64,000 nt of DNA from positions 30,819-94,818 of the forward strand of contig CAYJLB010000002.1 of assembly GCA_964370845.1 (NCBI GenBank), read 5' to 3'. The notes under the pieces are model-generated. The model saw only the letters and a list, made by a program, of their open reading frames with translations. It was not told the origin of the DNA and did no database searches. Below are positions 18,216-26,897 of the stretch, in pieces; position 1 is the stretch's first letter, and every line of letters begins with the position of its first letter. Both the position numbers and the translations under genes were made by a program. Source of the stretch: CAYJLB01 sp964370845 (GTDB lineage: Bacteria > Bacillota > Clostridia > Oscillospirales > Ruminococcaceae).

Positions 18216-18578
18216 TTACTTACAACTACAATTGGACAAAATTTTGTCTATATCATGGATAATATTTTCATTTTGTGGTAAAAACCTAAGTTTTATTAAG
18301 CAATCGTAATTATCAACAAAGAATTTCGCCTTATTAATATTATTATTAAAAGCAGAAAAAAGGACAGAACGCACAAGACCGTCATATAAACTTTGGTCAT
18401 TTTGACATTCAACTTTTCTCACTACTAAAAATTCATTTTCATAATAAAAAACGATATATCCTAAAATTTCCTCACCATTTACCGCTTCAAGAACGTTGAC
18501 AATTTCATCTTGAATGCCAAGTTCGTCAAAAGTTAGAAAATATGGATTGAAATTTTTCGCTTGTAATATTGTCAGCAT
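18216..18578 (-). CDS. Small clostridial protein, GNAT-like in pattern
   Basis: 120 residues. The middle EEILGYIVFYYENEFLVVRKVE resembles the core strands of GNAT acetyltransferases, followed by a helix (SLYDGLVRSVLFSAFNN), but the acetyl-CoA loop is not visible. The C-terminus ends in a cysteine pair, NCSCK, as in a conserved clostridial family of about 120 residues. Function unknown. GAGAGGA precedes the ATG. It follows rluB after a repeat-filled space and precedes the transcarboxylase promoter. Confidence 0.65.
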   Translation of the reverse strand: MLTILQAKNFNPYFLTFDELGIQDEIVNVLEAVNGEEILGYIVFYYENEFLVVRKVECQNDQSLYDGLVRSVLFSAFNNNINKAKFFVDNYDCLIKLRFLPQNENIIHDIDKILSNCSCK

Positions 18579-18699
18579 ATTAATATTCCTCTCATTTTTG
18601 CTAAGTTTTTTCGCCCTCTTTTTCGAGCATAAAGACCACCGCTAATTGCAAAACTTACAGTTTTTTATTGCAATTTTTACCTTTGCTAGGTTATCAGCC

Positions 18700-18722
18700 A
18701 AGGCAAGCCTTGTCCCTACAAC
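18700..18722. repeat. Palindromic repeat (family B), copy 1
   Basis: AAGGCAAGCCTTGTCCCTACAA; the same unit in the other direction is at 44477-44502. The centre, AAGGCAAGCCTT, is a near-perfect palindrome. Short units like this are commonly scattered in clostridial intergenic spaces. Confidence 0.7.
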
Positions 18723-18732
18723 TACGCCATTT

Positions 18733-18868
18733 TTTACAAAGTCCTAACGTGATTTGCCAGCGGAGGCTACTCTAAAAGGAAATTCAAGTTTCAACTATAT
18801 AATAACAGCGAACTGGGCACTTCCCCATTTTACAAAGTCCTATCGTGATTTGCCAGCGGAGGCTACTC
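18733..18868. repeat. Direct repeat beside the assembly gap
   Basis: A unit of about 40 bases (TTTACAAAGTCCTA, then CGTGATTTGCCAGCGGAGG) occurs at 18733-18772 and 18829-18868; its second part occurs again at 18999. Read on the minus strand each copy ends a frame with V-A-S-A-G-K-S-R-stop. Confidence 0.8.
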
Positions 18869-19759
18869 CGCCGCCGCCGTTGCCTATAGCGGTTCTGANN
18901 NNNNNNNNNNNNNNNNNNNNNNNNNNNNNNNNNNNNNNNNNNNNNNNNNNNNNNNNNNNNNNNNNNNNNNNNNNNNNNNNNNNNNNNNNNNNNNNNNNCG
19001 TGATTTGCCAGCGGAGGCTACTCCGCCGCCGCCGTTGCCTATAGCGGTTCTGATTGCGCGTAACTCTTCCGCTGTAAGTTCACGGAAAGTACCAGGTTTT
19101 AACATTCCAAGACGGATTGGACCAATGGACGTTCTTTTTAGTCTTGCTACTTCAAGTCCAACAGCTTCACACATTTTACGGACTTGACGGTTTCTTCCCT
19201 CTTTAATTGTCATTTGAAGAACTACCCTACCTTGCTCTTTTGTAATAACGTTTACAGTTGCAGGCAAAGTCATTTTCCCGTCAATATTCACTCCCGAAGC
19301 CAATTTTATAAGTTGGTCATCATTTACGTCAGGACGTACAGTTACACGATAAGTTTTCGTGATACTTTTTGAAGGGTGCATAATATTGTTCGCAAAATTC
19401 CCGTCATTTGTGAATAAAAGCAATCCTTCAGTGTTTTTGTCAAGCCTTCCAATAGGATAAACCCTTGAATCTACGCCCTCCATAAGTTCAGTAACACAGC
19501 GTCTTCCAAGTTCATCTTCCATAGTTGTAACATAACCACGAGGTTTATTTAGCATTAAGTAAAAAAGTTCTCGCCTTGTATTTGTGTACAGTTTTTGCCC
19601 ATCTACAGAGATTAAATCCCTGTTTGGATTAGCTTTATCCCCAAGTTTGCAAGGACGTCCGTTTACTTTAACTTTATGTTGTTTAATCAATTCTTCAGCT
19701 TTTCTTCGAGAGCAATACCCAGCATCACTCATAATTTTTTGTATTCTAATATCTGCCAT
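18840..19759 (-). CDS. rluB: 23S rRNA pseudouridine synthase RluB-like, tail crossed by an assembly gap
   Basis: S4 domain at the N-terminus (IQKIMSDAGYCSRRKAEELI), then the catalytic block GRLDKNTEGLLLFTNDG with the catalytic Asp, and KTYRV. It makes pseudouridine in 23S rRNA. The last residues (AIGNGGGGVASAGKS) run into 100 N. The 55 bases before and after the N-run are identical; if they are the same bases the gene ends S-R-TAG at 18840-18842, giving a protein of about 254 residues, the normal size. As written, the frame passes through the N-run. GAAAGGA precedes the ATG. Confidence 0.85.
18899..18998. other. Assembly gap of exactly 100 N
   Basis: Bases 18844-18898 and 18999-19053 are the same 55 bases. 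This is what remains when a scaffolder joins two contigs that overlap by one k-mer of 55 without merging them. Confidence 0.95.
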
Positions 19760-19947
19760 TTAAGACCATTCCTTTCTACAAATTCTGTGCTTTTTGAACT
19801 GTTTTTAATTCAAAAAGCACAAAACTGCAACCGACATAAAATCGGATTTTCACTAGTTCGAGTCAACTTTTCTTATTTATTTTACAATTTTTGTCAGACC
19901 TTATATATAATATAGTAGGTCAATTTATCAACAAATTGCATTTCACT

Positions 19948-21120
19948 TTAAAATATTTTCTGTAAAAAATCATTAATTTTGTCAAGCAAATTATCCTGTT
20001 TAACATATATTTCCTCGGAAATATTCTCTGTTGCAACCAAAGGAACAGCGTACAACAACTCATTTTCGTCATAATATCCGACAAAACCAAGCTCTTGTCC
20101 CTTTAAAATTGGAGCATAATAAAAACTGTCCATAACAACTTTTGTTACAACATCATTTTTATCTCCAACATAATAAAAATAGTCCTCAACAGGTCGCATT
20201 TCAATGGCTAAACTGTCAATTTCCCCACCTACAATATTGGCATAATATACCTTATTATCAATAGGAATTTCTACCAAAATTGTGGAAGAAAATCCATAAT
20301 CATATAGCTTTTCGTGGTCATTCCAATCGTCGGGAGCGTTCAAAGTTACAGCGATTAAAGTCACTCCATTTCGCTCACATGCCGACACTAAACAACGTTT
20401 TGCCTTGTCGGTAAAACCTGTCTTAACGCCAATAACACCATTAACGTTTTTCAGTAGTTTGTTTGTGCTTTCCAACCACCTCGCATAAGGGGGATTTCCA
20501 AACTCAAGCTTAACATTTTTAGTGGCTGCAATTTCCCTAAAAATAGGATTTTTCAAGGCTTCACGAGTGAGCATCGCCATATCGTAAGACGTGGAAAAAT
20601 GGTCATCTGTGTAGTCATCAAGCCCCGAAGGAGAAACAAAATTTGTGTGTTCAAGACCAATTTCTTTCGCTCTTTCATTCATAAGGGCAACAAACTCAGG
20701 AACTGACCCCGAAACCGCAACAGCAGTCGCATTAGAAGCATCATTCCCCGATGGCAACATCATTCCATAAGCTAAAATCCGCTTAGTAACCAAGTCGCCC
20801 TCTAAAAGCCCCATCGATGAACCCTCAACCATAATTGCGTCGCTGTCAACAACGAAATATTCGTCCAAATTTCCACTTTCAAGGCTAATTATTGTTGACA
20901 TAATTTTTGTCGTGCTCGCCATTTCCATTTCTTCATAAGCGTTTTTTTCATAGATAATTTTGCCGGTTTTTTCTTCAATTAAAATTGCAGATTTCGCCGA
21001 AATTTCGGGTGGAGAAACTGCAAAAACAGGAAAAAAATAAACGTTTAAAAACAGCAATAACATAGGAAAAACAGAGATTTTTTTAACAATACAAATAGGC
21101 TTCCCATTACAAATTTTCAA
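19948..21120 (-). CDS. D-alanyl-D-alanine carboxypeptidase (DacF type)
   Basis: 390 residues from a TTG at 21120: AGAGGTG lies 8 bases upstream and the product then starts with a proper signal peptide ending FPVFA. Penicillin-binding motifs are complete: S-T-T-K at 69-72, S-G-N in LPSGNDAS and K-T-G in GVKTGFT. It trims the last D-Ala from peptidoglycan stem peptides outside the membrane. A C-terminal PBP5-type domain and amphipathic tail follow. DacF homologues act in spore cortex formation, which fits the neighbouring gerW. Confidence 0.92.
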   Translation of the reverse strand: MKICNGKPICIVKKISVFPMLLLFLNVYFFPVFAVSPPEISAKSAILIEEKTGKIIYEKNAYEEMEMASTTKIMSTIISLESGNLDEYFVVDSDAIMVEGSSMGLLEGDLVTKRILAYGMMLPSGNDASNATAVAVSGSVPEFVALMNERAKEIGLEHTNFVSPSGLDDYTDDHFSTSYDMAMLTREALKNPIFREIAATKNVKLEFGNPPYARWLESTNKLLKNVNGVIGVKTGFTDKAKRCLVSACERNGVTLIAVTLNAPDDWNDHEKLYDYGFSSTILVEIPIDNKVYYANIVGGEIDSLAIEMRPVEDYFYYVGDKNDVVTKVVMDSFYYAPILKGQELGFVGYYDENELLYAVPLVATENISEEIYVKQDNLLDKINDFLQKIF

Positions 21121-21232
21121 AGGAAAACACACCTCTTTCATCTTTATTAAATCTGAATATTTCAAATTTCATTAATATGAATTATGTGCAATTTCCCTCT
21201 TAAAATGTATGAAAACTAACTATTTATTCTAA

Positions 21233-21649
21233 TTATTTTTCAATAGTAATGTCAATTCCGTCCTCAGTTTCAACTTCTTCATCTTTTTTCTTTGCGAACA
21301 TATCTTTAACTTTTGTGATAAGTTCAGGAAGTTGTCCAAGTAATTTTCCTCCGCCATCGCCTTGAGAAATCTGTAAAAGTTCAACATTTCCATCTTTATT
21401 TATAACAATAAATGCAACAGGTGAAATTGTTAAACCAGCGCCACTTCCTCCACCAAAAATATCTTTACTTGTCTTAGCAGTAGGAATGTCAGAGCCGCCC
21501 GCAGCAAAACCAACAGAAACCTTTGAAACAGGGATAATAGTCACGTCGCCAGTGCCTTTAATAGGCTCACCGATAATAGTTTCCACGTCACTCATTTCAC
21601 GAATTTTTGTCAAAGCTTTTTCTACTAAATTTTCAATAGGATACCCCAT
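21233..21649 (-). CDS. gerW: GerW (YtfJ) family sporulation protein
   Basis: 138 residues. Typical start (IENLVEKALTKIREM), the central GDVTIIPVSKVSVGFAAGG and the FGGGSGAG glycine stretch identify the YtfJ/GerW family. In Bacillus this protein is needed for germination in response to L-alanine. The acidic C-terminal tail is usual. AGAGGT precedes the ATG. It is 14 bases after the DUF2953 gene, the common ytfI-ytfJ pair, and points to a spore-forming lineage. Confidence 0.92.
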   Translation of the reverse strand: MGYPIENLVEKALTKIREMSDVETIIGEPIKGTGDVTIIPVSKVSVGFAAGGSDIPTAKTSKDIFGGGSGAGLTISPVAFIVINKDGNVELLQISQGDGGGKLLGQLPELITKVKDMFAKKKDEEVETEDGIDITIEK

Positions 21650-21663
21650 AATAATACCTCTTT

Positions 21664-22500
21664 CTATATTTTTTTCATAACTTTTTTATTAATGTTTTTC
21701 TTCTTTTTCTTAGATTTTTTCTGAGTATTGTCTTTACTTTTTAAGTATATTTTCAAGGCTTTTACAGCCGCAGAAATCAAAATTGCAAGGATTGTACTAG
21801 GCAAAACGGATATTAAAACATCAACTTTATACTCCATTTTATCTTGATTAAACTTACTTTCAAGGTGAATTTTTTTCGCTTTCAAGGTAAAAATACCCCC
21901 TAACAAATTGTAAACATTATAGAAAATTGCTGAAATTTTACCATACTTTAAAGCACATTGGCAAGCATCTTCATCAGCAATCCCAAGATATAAATATTTT
22001 ATCTTAATTTTAATAGCTTTCAATAATTTTTGTAAAGTTCGTCCCGCTGTAGGAAGGTAAGGTTTTGCACTTTCATACATTTCCTTAACTTTTTTTATTT
22101 GGTCAGAAATCTTAGCTTTTTTCTCTTTATCCTCAATAACTTCATCTAAAATTTCGTCAATTTGCTCCAAAGTTTCATCAAGTTCCGACTTTTTTTCCTC
22201 GGTGAAATCTTCACTTTTCTCAATGTTTTCAACATCATCAGCAAGAGTTTCTTTCGCCTCTTTAATCGCTAAATCCTTATCTTCTTCAGTAATAATTTCA
22301 TTTTTTTGGGCTTTGCTTTTTTTCTTTTTCTTAGGTTTTTTCTTCTTTTTATTTTTCTTAACAGGAAACAGTGTAAAGCACATATACTTTACTTTATAAA
22401 AAAACTTCTCCCCGTCGTGTTTTAAAATAACTCTCACAGGAATATGCAATATTAAGTAAAAAAATGCGATTATGCCAAAAATAATGTAAAGTGCAAGCAT
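21664..22500 (-). CDS. DUF2953 (YtfI-like) protein
   Basis: 278 residues. One membrane segment at the N-terminus, then two very lysine-rich stretches (near 48-65 and at the C-terminus) and a long charged coiled-coil-like part (70-150). The DUF2953 core is in the second half, with YLYLGIADEDACQCALKYG. Function unknown; the family is regularly next to gerW. AGGAGGGG precedes the ATG. Confidence 0.8.
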   Translation of the reverse strand: MLALYIIFGIIAFFYLILHIPVRVILKHDGEKFFYKVKYMCFTLFPVKKNKKKKKPKKKKKSKAQKNEIITEEDKDLAIKEAKETLADDVENIEKSEDFTEEKKSELDETLEQIDEILDEVIEDKEKKAKISDQIKKVKEMYESAKPYLPTAGRTLQKLLKAIKIKIKYLYLGIADEDACQCALKYGKISAIFYNVYNLLGGIFTLKAKKIHLESKFNQDKMEYKVDVLISVLPSTILAILISAAVKALKIYLKSKDNTQKKSKKKKKNINKKVMKKI

Positions 22501-22537
22501 ACTCCCCTCCTAATTATATATTAATTTTTAGTCAATT

Positions 22538-22712
22538 GACCTCGCAGTAACCACTTTCCCTACATTGCTTTGTGTAGTGCGGGCATAACAGCGGGGTTGC
22601 ACTAGTTTAATGTGATATTTAGCAACCTATGACCTCGCAGTAGCCACTTTCCCTACATTGCTTTGTGTAGTGCGGGCATAACAGCGGGGTTGCCCCGCAA
22701 GCGTCACGCTTG
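22538..22712 (-). repeat. Palindromic repeat family 1, two copies plus an extra hairpin
   Basis: 22538-22600 and 22631-22693 are 63-base copies that differ at one base. On the minus strand each reads GGGGCAACCCC-type hairpin, TGTTATGCCCGC, a small hairpin around ACTACACAAAGCAATGTAG, and CTGCGAGGTC. An extra hairpin, CAAGCG-TGA-CGCTTG (22698-22712), joins the copy to scpB, and its TGA loop is the scpB stop codon. Confidence 0.9.
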
Positions 22713-23255
22713 TTGTTTTACTTCGTCAAAACTTAATTGCTCATTATGACTTGAAAGCTGTGGTAATTCAGTTAGCGAAGAAAGCTGGAAACAACGTAAA
22801 AAAGTATTTGTTGTCTTGTAAGAAATTGGTCGCCCTGGTACATCAAGTCGCCCTGCTTCCTCAAGTAAATCCTTGTCAACAAGAGAATTTACAATAGAAC
22901 TGCTGTCAACTCCACGGACATTTTCCACAAAACTTTTGGTTACTGGCTGGTTGTACGCCACAATTGTAAGTACCTCCATAGCCGCATGAGAAAGAGTGAC
23001 ATTTCTCTTATTTTCAAGAGCAAGTTTTATAAAATGCGAAAACTCTTTCTTAGTCATCATTTGATAATTCTTGTCCAATTTTTTTACAATTAACGAGCTT
23101 GAAATGCTATCATATTTATCATTAAGTAAGTGTATTATTTTTTCAATAGATTCCACCTCAACACCTGAAGCGGTAGACAAACTTTCCTCACTAATCGGGT
23201 CACCGCTAGAAAAAAGTATTGCCTCAATTATAGAAATTTTTTCATCAAGTTGCAT
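22704..23255 (-). CDS. scpB: Segregation and condensation protein B
   Basis: 183 residues. Partner of ScpA and Smc in chromosome compaction and segregation. Winged-helix family motifs are clear: EAILFSSGDPIS at the start and LTIVAYNQPVTK followed by IRGVDSS-like VRGVDSSSIV, and GRPISYKTT. GAAAGGA precedes the ATG. The final codons, QQA-stop, lie in the family 1 repeat, with TGA in the hairpin loop; the native C-terminus may once have been different. Confidence 0.94.
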   Translation of the reverse strand: MQLDEKISIIEAILFSSGDPISEESLSTASGVEVESIEKIIHLLNDKYDSISSSLIVKKLDKNYQMMTKKEFSHFIKLALENKRNVTLSHAAMEVLTIVAYNQPVTKSFVENVRGVDSSSIVNSLVDKDLLEEAGRLDVPGRPISYKTTNTFLRCFQLSSLTELPQLSSHNEQLSFDEVKQQA

Positions 23256-23267
23256 TCATATTTCCTT

Positions 23268-23975
23268 TCAAACTTTTTTCCCTTTTTCAAACCAAAGTTT
23301 GCTGTTGTCCTCATTAAGCATAATTCTACCAGATTTTGTAAGTTCCAAAATTGCAAGAAAAGTAGCGATTCTCTCTGACTTTTCTGCAATTCCAAAGTAC
23401 AATTTTGTCATATCAAAAATCTCACCACTGTACAAAGTTTTTAAAACATAGAAAATTTTTGCGGTAACAGAGTAAACTTTTTTTGAAACAAGAGGTCTAA
23501 AATCCTTTGTGGATAACGGTTTGTTAAGTTCAGACTTAGCTTCAAAATCCTTGAAAGATAAAACTAAATCCTCGGGATTATGTAGCCTGTTATAAGTTCT
23601 ATCAACTTCAACTTCAACTTGCTTACGAACAAAAATTGAATCTCCAACATACTTCTCCCGTAGCAAAGCCGCCGCTTTCTTACAAAGTGAATACTCAATC
23701 AATCGCCCTTCAAGCTCCTTTTTAAGGGCAATTGCTTCAGCATAAGTTGGTAAAAGTGAAACTGTTTTAATATAGATAAGTCTTGCCGCCATAGCGAGAA
23801 ATTCCCCGGCTTGCTCCAAATCGGTTTCTTCAATTCCTTCAATATACATTAAATATTGGTCTAAAAGCAAAGAAATTTCAATGTCATTTATGTTCAATTT
23901 ATTTTTTGTAACAAGAAACAAAAGTAGGTCTAACGGACCCTCAAATTCGTTTAACTTAAAGGATAATTGGGACAT
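23268..23975 (-). CDS. scpA: Segregation and condensation protein A
   Basis: 235 residues. The kleisin start LNEFEGPLDLLLFLV is diagnostic, followed by INDIEISLLLDQYL and AARLIYIKT. It bridges the Smc heads and binds ScpB, whose gene follows after 12 bases. The C-terminal winged-helix part contains FLAILELTKSGRI. Standard length. Confidence 0.95.
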   Translation of the reverse strand: MSQLSFKLNEFEGPLDLLLFLVTKNKLNINDIEISLLLDQYLMYIEGIEETDLEQAGEFLAMAARLIYIKTVSLLPTYAEAIALKKELEGRLIEYSLCKKAAALLREKYVGDSIFVRKQVEVEVDRTYNRLHNPEDLVLSFKDFEAKSELNKPLSTKDFRPLVSKKVYSVTAKIFYVLKTLYSGEIFDMTKLYFGIAEKSERIATFLAILELTKSGRIMLNEDNSKLWFEKGKKV

Positions 23976-24040
23976 TTTTTCCTATGTCCTTTCCAATAAT
24001 AATTACTAATTATTATTTTATTATTGTAAATATTTTAATA

Positions 24041-24709
24041 TTAAAAAGCTATATTTTGGAAAATTATATCAACAAATCTTGTCAAAAAGTCAAGAATTTC
24101 ATAGAAAAACCCTGTAATATAGCTAAGTGGAACAGATAAAATACCTGAAAAAATTAAAATAATAAATCCAAGGAAAATATATCTTTCATACTGCATTATT
24201 TTAAAATAAGTTCTTTGGTCTAAAAATAAAGTTACAATTCTCGAACCGTCAAGAGGAGGAATTGGTAATAAATTAAACACCGCAAGACTTAAATTTACAC
24301 CAACAAAAATTGAAAAAATTGTAAGCAAAGCTCTTAAATCAATATTTGTCATAAAAGATGTGTAAAGCGTAACTTTATAAAGAATTAGGGCGAGAAATGC
24401 CATAACCAAATTAGATAAAGGCCCAGCAAAAGCAGAAATTGCCATTCCGACCTTTGGATTTTTAAAGTTTCGTGCGTTAATTTGAACAGGTTTTGCCCAA
24501 CCAAAACCAAATAATATAAGCGCTACCGAACCAAATAGGTCAAGGTGTCGCATTGGGTTAAGGGACAACCTCCCCTGCCACTTACCAGTGTGATCCCCTA
24601 GTTTATACGCTGCAAATGCGTGTGCAGCCTCGTGGACAGGCAATGCTGTTAACAAAACAAGTCCTCTTATCAAATATTCTAAAATGTCAATCGAGCCAAT
24701 ACCAAACAT
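24041..24709 (-). CDS. M50 site-2 protease family membrane metalloprotease
   Basis: 222 residues. Zinc site H26-E-A-A-H30 in the first membrane segment and a second ligand region in NLLPIPPLDGSR, both inside the membrane; about five hydrophobic segments. Members of this short family without a PDZ domain cut membrane-embedded regulators, but the substrate is unknown. It heads the scpA-scpB cluster, as in many Bacillota. Length is normal. Confidence 0.9.
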   Translation of the reverse strand: MFGIGSIDILEYLIRGLVLLTALPVHEAAHAFAAYKLGDHTGKWQGRLSLNPMRHLDLFGSVALILFGFGWAKPVQINARNFKNPKVGMAISAFAGPLSNLVMAFLALILYKVTLYTSFMTNIDLRALLTIFSIFVGVNLSLAVFNLLPIPPLDGSRIVTLFLDQRTYFKIMQYERYIFLGFIILIFSGILSVPLSYITGFFYEILDFLTRFVDIIFQNIAF

Positions 24710-24893
24710 AAATTAACTTATCCTTTCATTATTTAAAGTGAAAAATGCCACACTTTAAAATTATACAAATAACATTATACAATATTTTAATTAAAATTTC
24801 AAGTTAGTATTGCCAATTTTATAGGAATTTTTTCGCAAAAAATTAATAATATTCATTATTTTGAAAATAATTTAATTTTTTTTGAAAAAACCC

Positions 24894-24922
24894 TTGCTTT
24901 TTTGTCAATTATCTGATAGAAT
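24894..24922 (+). promoter_or_regulatory. Sigma-A promoter of rpmB
   Basis: TTGCTT (24894-24899), 17 bases, TAGAAT (24917-24922); the start codon is 45 bases further on, behind AAGGAGGTG. Confidence 0.8.
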
Positions 24923-24966
24923 ATTAATGTTGACTTTTCGAATATGTTTATAAGGAGGTGCAACCT

Positions 24967-25155
24967 ATGGCAAAATGTGATGTTTGCGGTAAAGGTGTTA
25001 CTTTCGGAATCAATGTTTCTCACTCACACAGAAGAACTAATAGAACTTGGAAACCTAACGTGAAGAGAGTTAAGGCTATCGTAAAAGGCACTCCGTGTCA
25101 TATTCATGTGTGCTCAAGATGCTTACGTTCAAACAAGGTTACTAGAGCTGTATAA
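24967..25155 (+). CDS. rpmB: Ribosomal protein L28
   Basis: 62 residues, ATG at 24967 after a near-perfect AAGGAGGTG site. MAKCDVCGKG, NVSHSHRRT and the C-terminal CSRCLRSNKV identify L28. The two CxxC pairs show it is the zinc-binding form. It is a single-gene transcript with its own promoter and terminator. Confidence 0.97.
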   Translation: MAKCDVCGKGVTFGINVSHSHRRTNRTWKPNVKRVKAIVKGTPCHIHVCSRCLRSNKVTRAV

Positions 25156-25174
25156 TTAATTTTATTTGCTCTTA

Positions 25175-25239
25175 AATATTACACGTTGGTTTGTGTAATA
25201 TTATTTGTCACACACTTTTCTTTAGTGTGTGACATTTTT
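25175..25239 (+). terminator. Double-hairpin terminator after rpmB
   Basis: First stem AATATTACAC/GTGTAATATT (25175-25202), second stem TGTCACACAC/GTGTGTGACA (25206-25234) followed by TTTTTATTTAT. Confidence 0.88.
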
Positions 25240-25353
25240 ATTTATATGAATTTTCAACAATTTATATTTTTACTTGAAATTTTTCTCATTTTAGTATATA
25301 ATATCTATTGTTGTTGTTTTTACATATCTTATATTGAAAGGAATGTCCATTTT

Positions 25354-26265
25354 ATGGCTGAACAAAATAATAATCGTAAAAAAGTGAAAAGAGTTCGGTT
25401 TTATGCTGAATTTTATATATTAATCGTTTTGGTGCTTTTTGTCGGTATGTTTGCACTTTACGTTTCTACAAGCGATTTACAAGAGGTTATTGATGCTCAA
25501 ACTACCACTACTACCGAAACTACTACTGTTGCAACTGAAAGTGAAACTACTATTGCACAGAGTACCGCTGAAAGTGTTGAAAGTGAAACTTCTGCTACTG
25601 AAAGTAGTGAAACCACATCTCCACAAGGAAATCCTGTGCCTACTTCGGAAAGTGTTGGAATGGAATACTTTGACACTACTTTATTTATCGGGGATTCAGT
25701 AACTTTAGGGCTTGCTTCCTATCAAAAAATCCCGTCTAGCAGTGTTTTTGCTTCTATTGGAATGAATTTGCTTTATATTGAGGAATCAAAAATTCCTAGC
25801 GACCAAACTTACTACTATTATAAAGACAAAAATGTTTATGAAACAATTTCTGAAAAAGCTCCTGAAAACATTTATATAATGCTTGGTAGTAACGGAATTT
25901 CACAAATGGATAATGATTATTTACTTGGAAAATATGAAACTTTCCTTACTAATTTAAAAACTTATCTTGCTGATAATTCGATTAATTCAACTGTTTATGT
26001 AATTTCTGTACCACCTGTAACTGCTGAGAGGGAGAATTTTGCTCCTAGTAATGTTCCTATTCAAAACAATGACATTGACGCATTTAACGCAGAATTACTT
26101 GATATTGCTAATGAAAAGAACATTTATTATGTTGATTTTAACAGTTATCTAAGGAATGAAAATGGAAAGTTAGACAGCGATAAAGCCGCTAGCGACGGAT
26201 TACATTTTAATAGTGCTACTTATGATGAAATGGTTGAATTTATAATGACACACGTTGTACAGTAA
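25354..26265 (+). CDS. Membrane-anchored SGNH/GDSL hydrolase
   Basis: 303 residues from the ATG at 25354 behind GAAAGGA; longer starts would run through the rpmB terminator. A basic cytoplasmic tail, one membrane segment (about 20-38), a Ser/Thr/Glu linker (50-95) and an extracellular SGNH domain: block I FIGDSVTLG (Ser115), block III MLGSNGIS (Asn), block V SDGLHF (Asp and His). Such proteins remove O-acetyl groups from cell-wall polymers or glycans; the substrate cannot be read here. A lipoprotein gene follows at once. Confidence 0.88.
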   Translation: MAEQNNNRKKVKRVRFYAEFYILIVLVLFVGMFALYVSTSDLQEVIDAQTTTTTETTTVATESETTIAQSTAESVESETSATESSETTSPQGNPVPTSESVGMEYFDTTLFIGDSVTLGLASYQKIPSSSVFASIGMNLLYIEESKIPSDQTYYYYKDKNVYETISEKAPENIYIMLGSNGISQMDNDYLLGKYETFLTNLKTYLADNSINSTVYVISVPPVTAERENFAPSNVPIQNNDIDAFNAELLDIANEKNIYYVDFNSYLRNENGKLDSDKAASDGLHFNSATYDEMVEFIMTHVVQ

Positions 26266-26298
26266 AATATTTTGATTAAGAGAGGATTTGTTATTTTT

Positions 26299-26790
26299 AT
26301 GAAAAAACTAATTTCAATTATTGCTACTTCAACTATACTTGCGTCTACTTTAGTAGGCTGTAGTAGCGAGGGAGAAAGTCAAAACGTAAATGTTGACTTA
26401 AACGCATTTAAAGATGCAATTTATGAAAGTTATGGCTATAACGATGAAAATATGGACGTTGTAAGCGAAAGTGACTACGAAATTTTCTTTGATTTTGGCG
26501 ATGCTGAATACTCTGAAATGATTGTTGTAATGAGCAAAGACCCTGTTTCTGCTGACCAATTTTTCGTGGCAAAAGCATCAACTGCTGACGATGTTGAATT
26601 AATCGAGGACGCTTTTAATTCAAGAATTGAAAAAAGAAAACAAGATTTTGAAGGATATGCTCCAACTGAATTTGATAAATTAAACGAAACTTATATGGCT
26701 ACTGAGGGGAATTATGTTTTCGTTTTTGTTAGCGAGGACACTTCTTCTGCACAACAATTATTTAACAGCGAATTTAAAAATATTGATTAA
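26299..26790 (+). CDS. DUF4358 lipoprotein
   Basis: 163 residues from the ATG at 26299 behind AGAGGA. Signal peptide with lipobox TLVGC, so lipid-anchored outside the membrane. The mature domain, with AFKDAIYESYG, a conserved central VVMSKDP region and a C-terminal NYVFVFVSED, fits DUF4358, common in Lachnospirales and of unknown function. Probably co-transcribed with the SGNH hydrolase. Confidence 0.75.
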   Translation: MKKLISIIATSTILASTLVGCSSEGESQNVNVDLNAFKDAIYESYGYNDENMDVVSESDYEIFFDFGDAEYSEMIVVMSKDPVSADQFFVAKASTADDVELIEDAFNSRIEKRKQDFEGYAPTEFDKLNETYMATEGNYVFVFVSEDTSSAQQLFNSEFKNID

Positions 26791-26796
26791 TAAAGT

Positions 26797-26826
26797 AATA
26801 ACCATCATTTTCGATGGTTATTTTAC
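26797..26826 (+). terminator. Rho-independent terminator
   Basis: AATAACCATC (26797-26806) pairs with GATGGTTATT (26813-26822), followed by TTACTATT. The T-run is short. Confidence 0.7.
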
Positions 26827-26897
26827 TATTATTGTAATATCTACCCTAAAATGAAAATAATATTAATTAGTATTATCTAAAAAAAGTAGGTGAAAAT

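Noticed and set aside
18751..19044. Plus-strand frame across the N-run
   Set aside because: It is formed by repeat copies and unknown bases opposite the real rluB gene.
25186..25353. Extension of the SGNH hydrolase to an upstream start
   Set aside because: It would begin inside the rpmB terminator; the ATG at 25354 has a good ribosome site and gives a standard membrane anchor.
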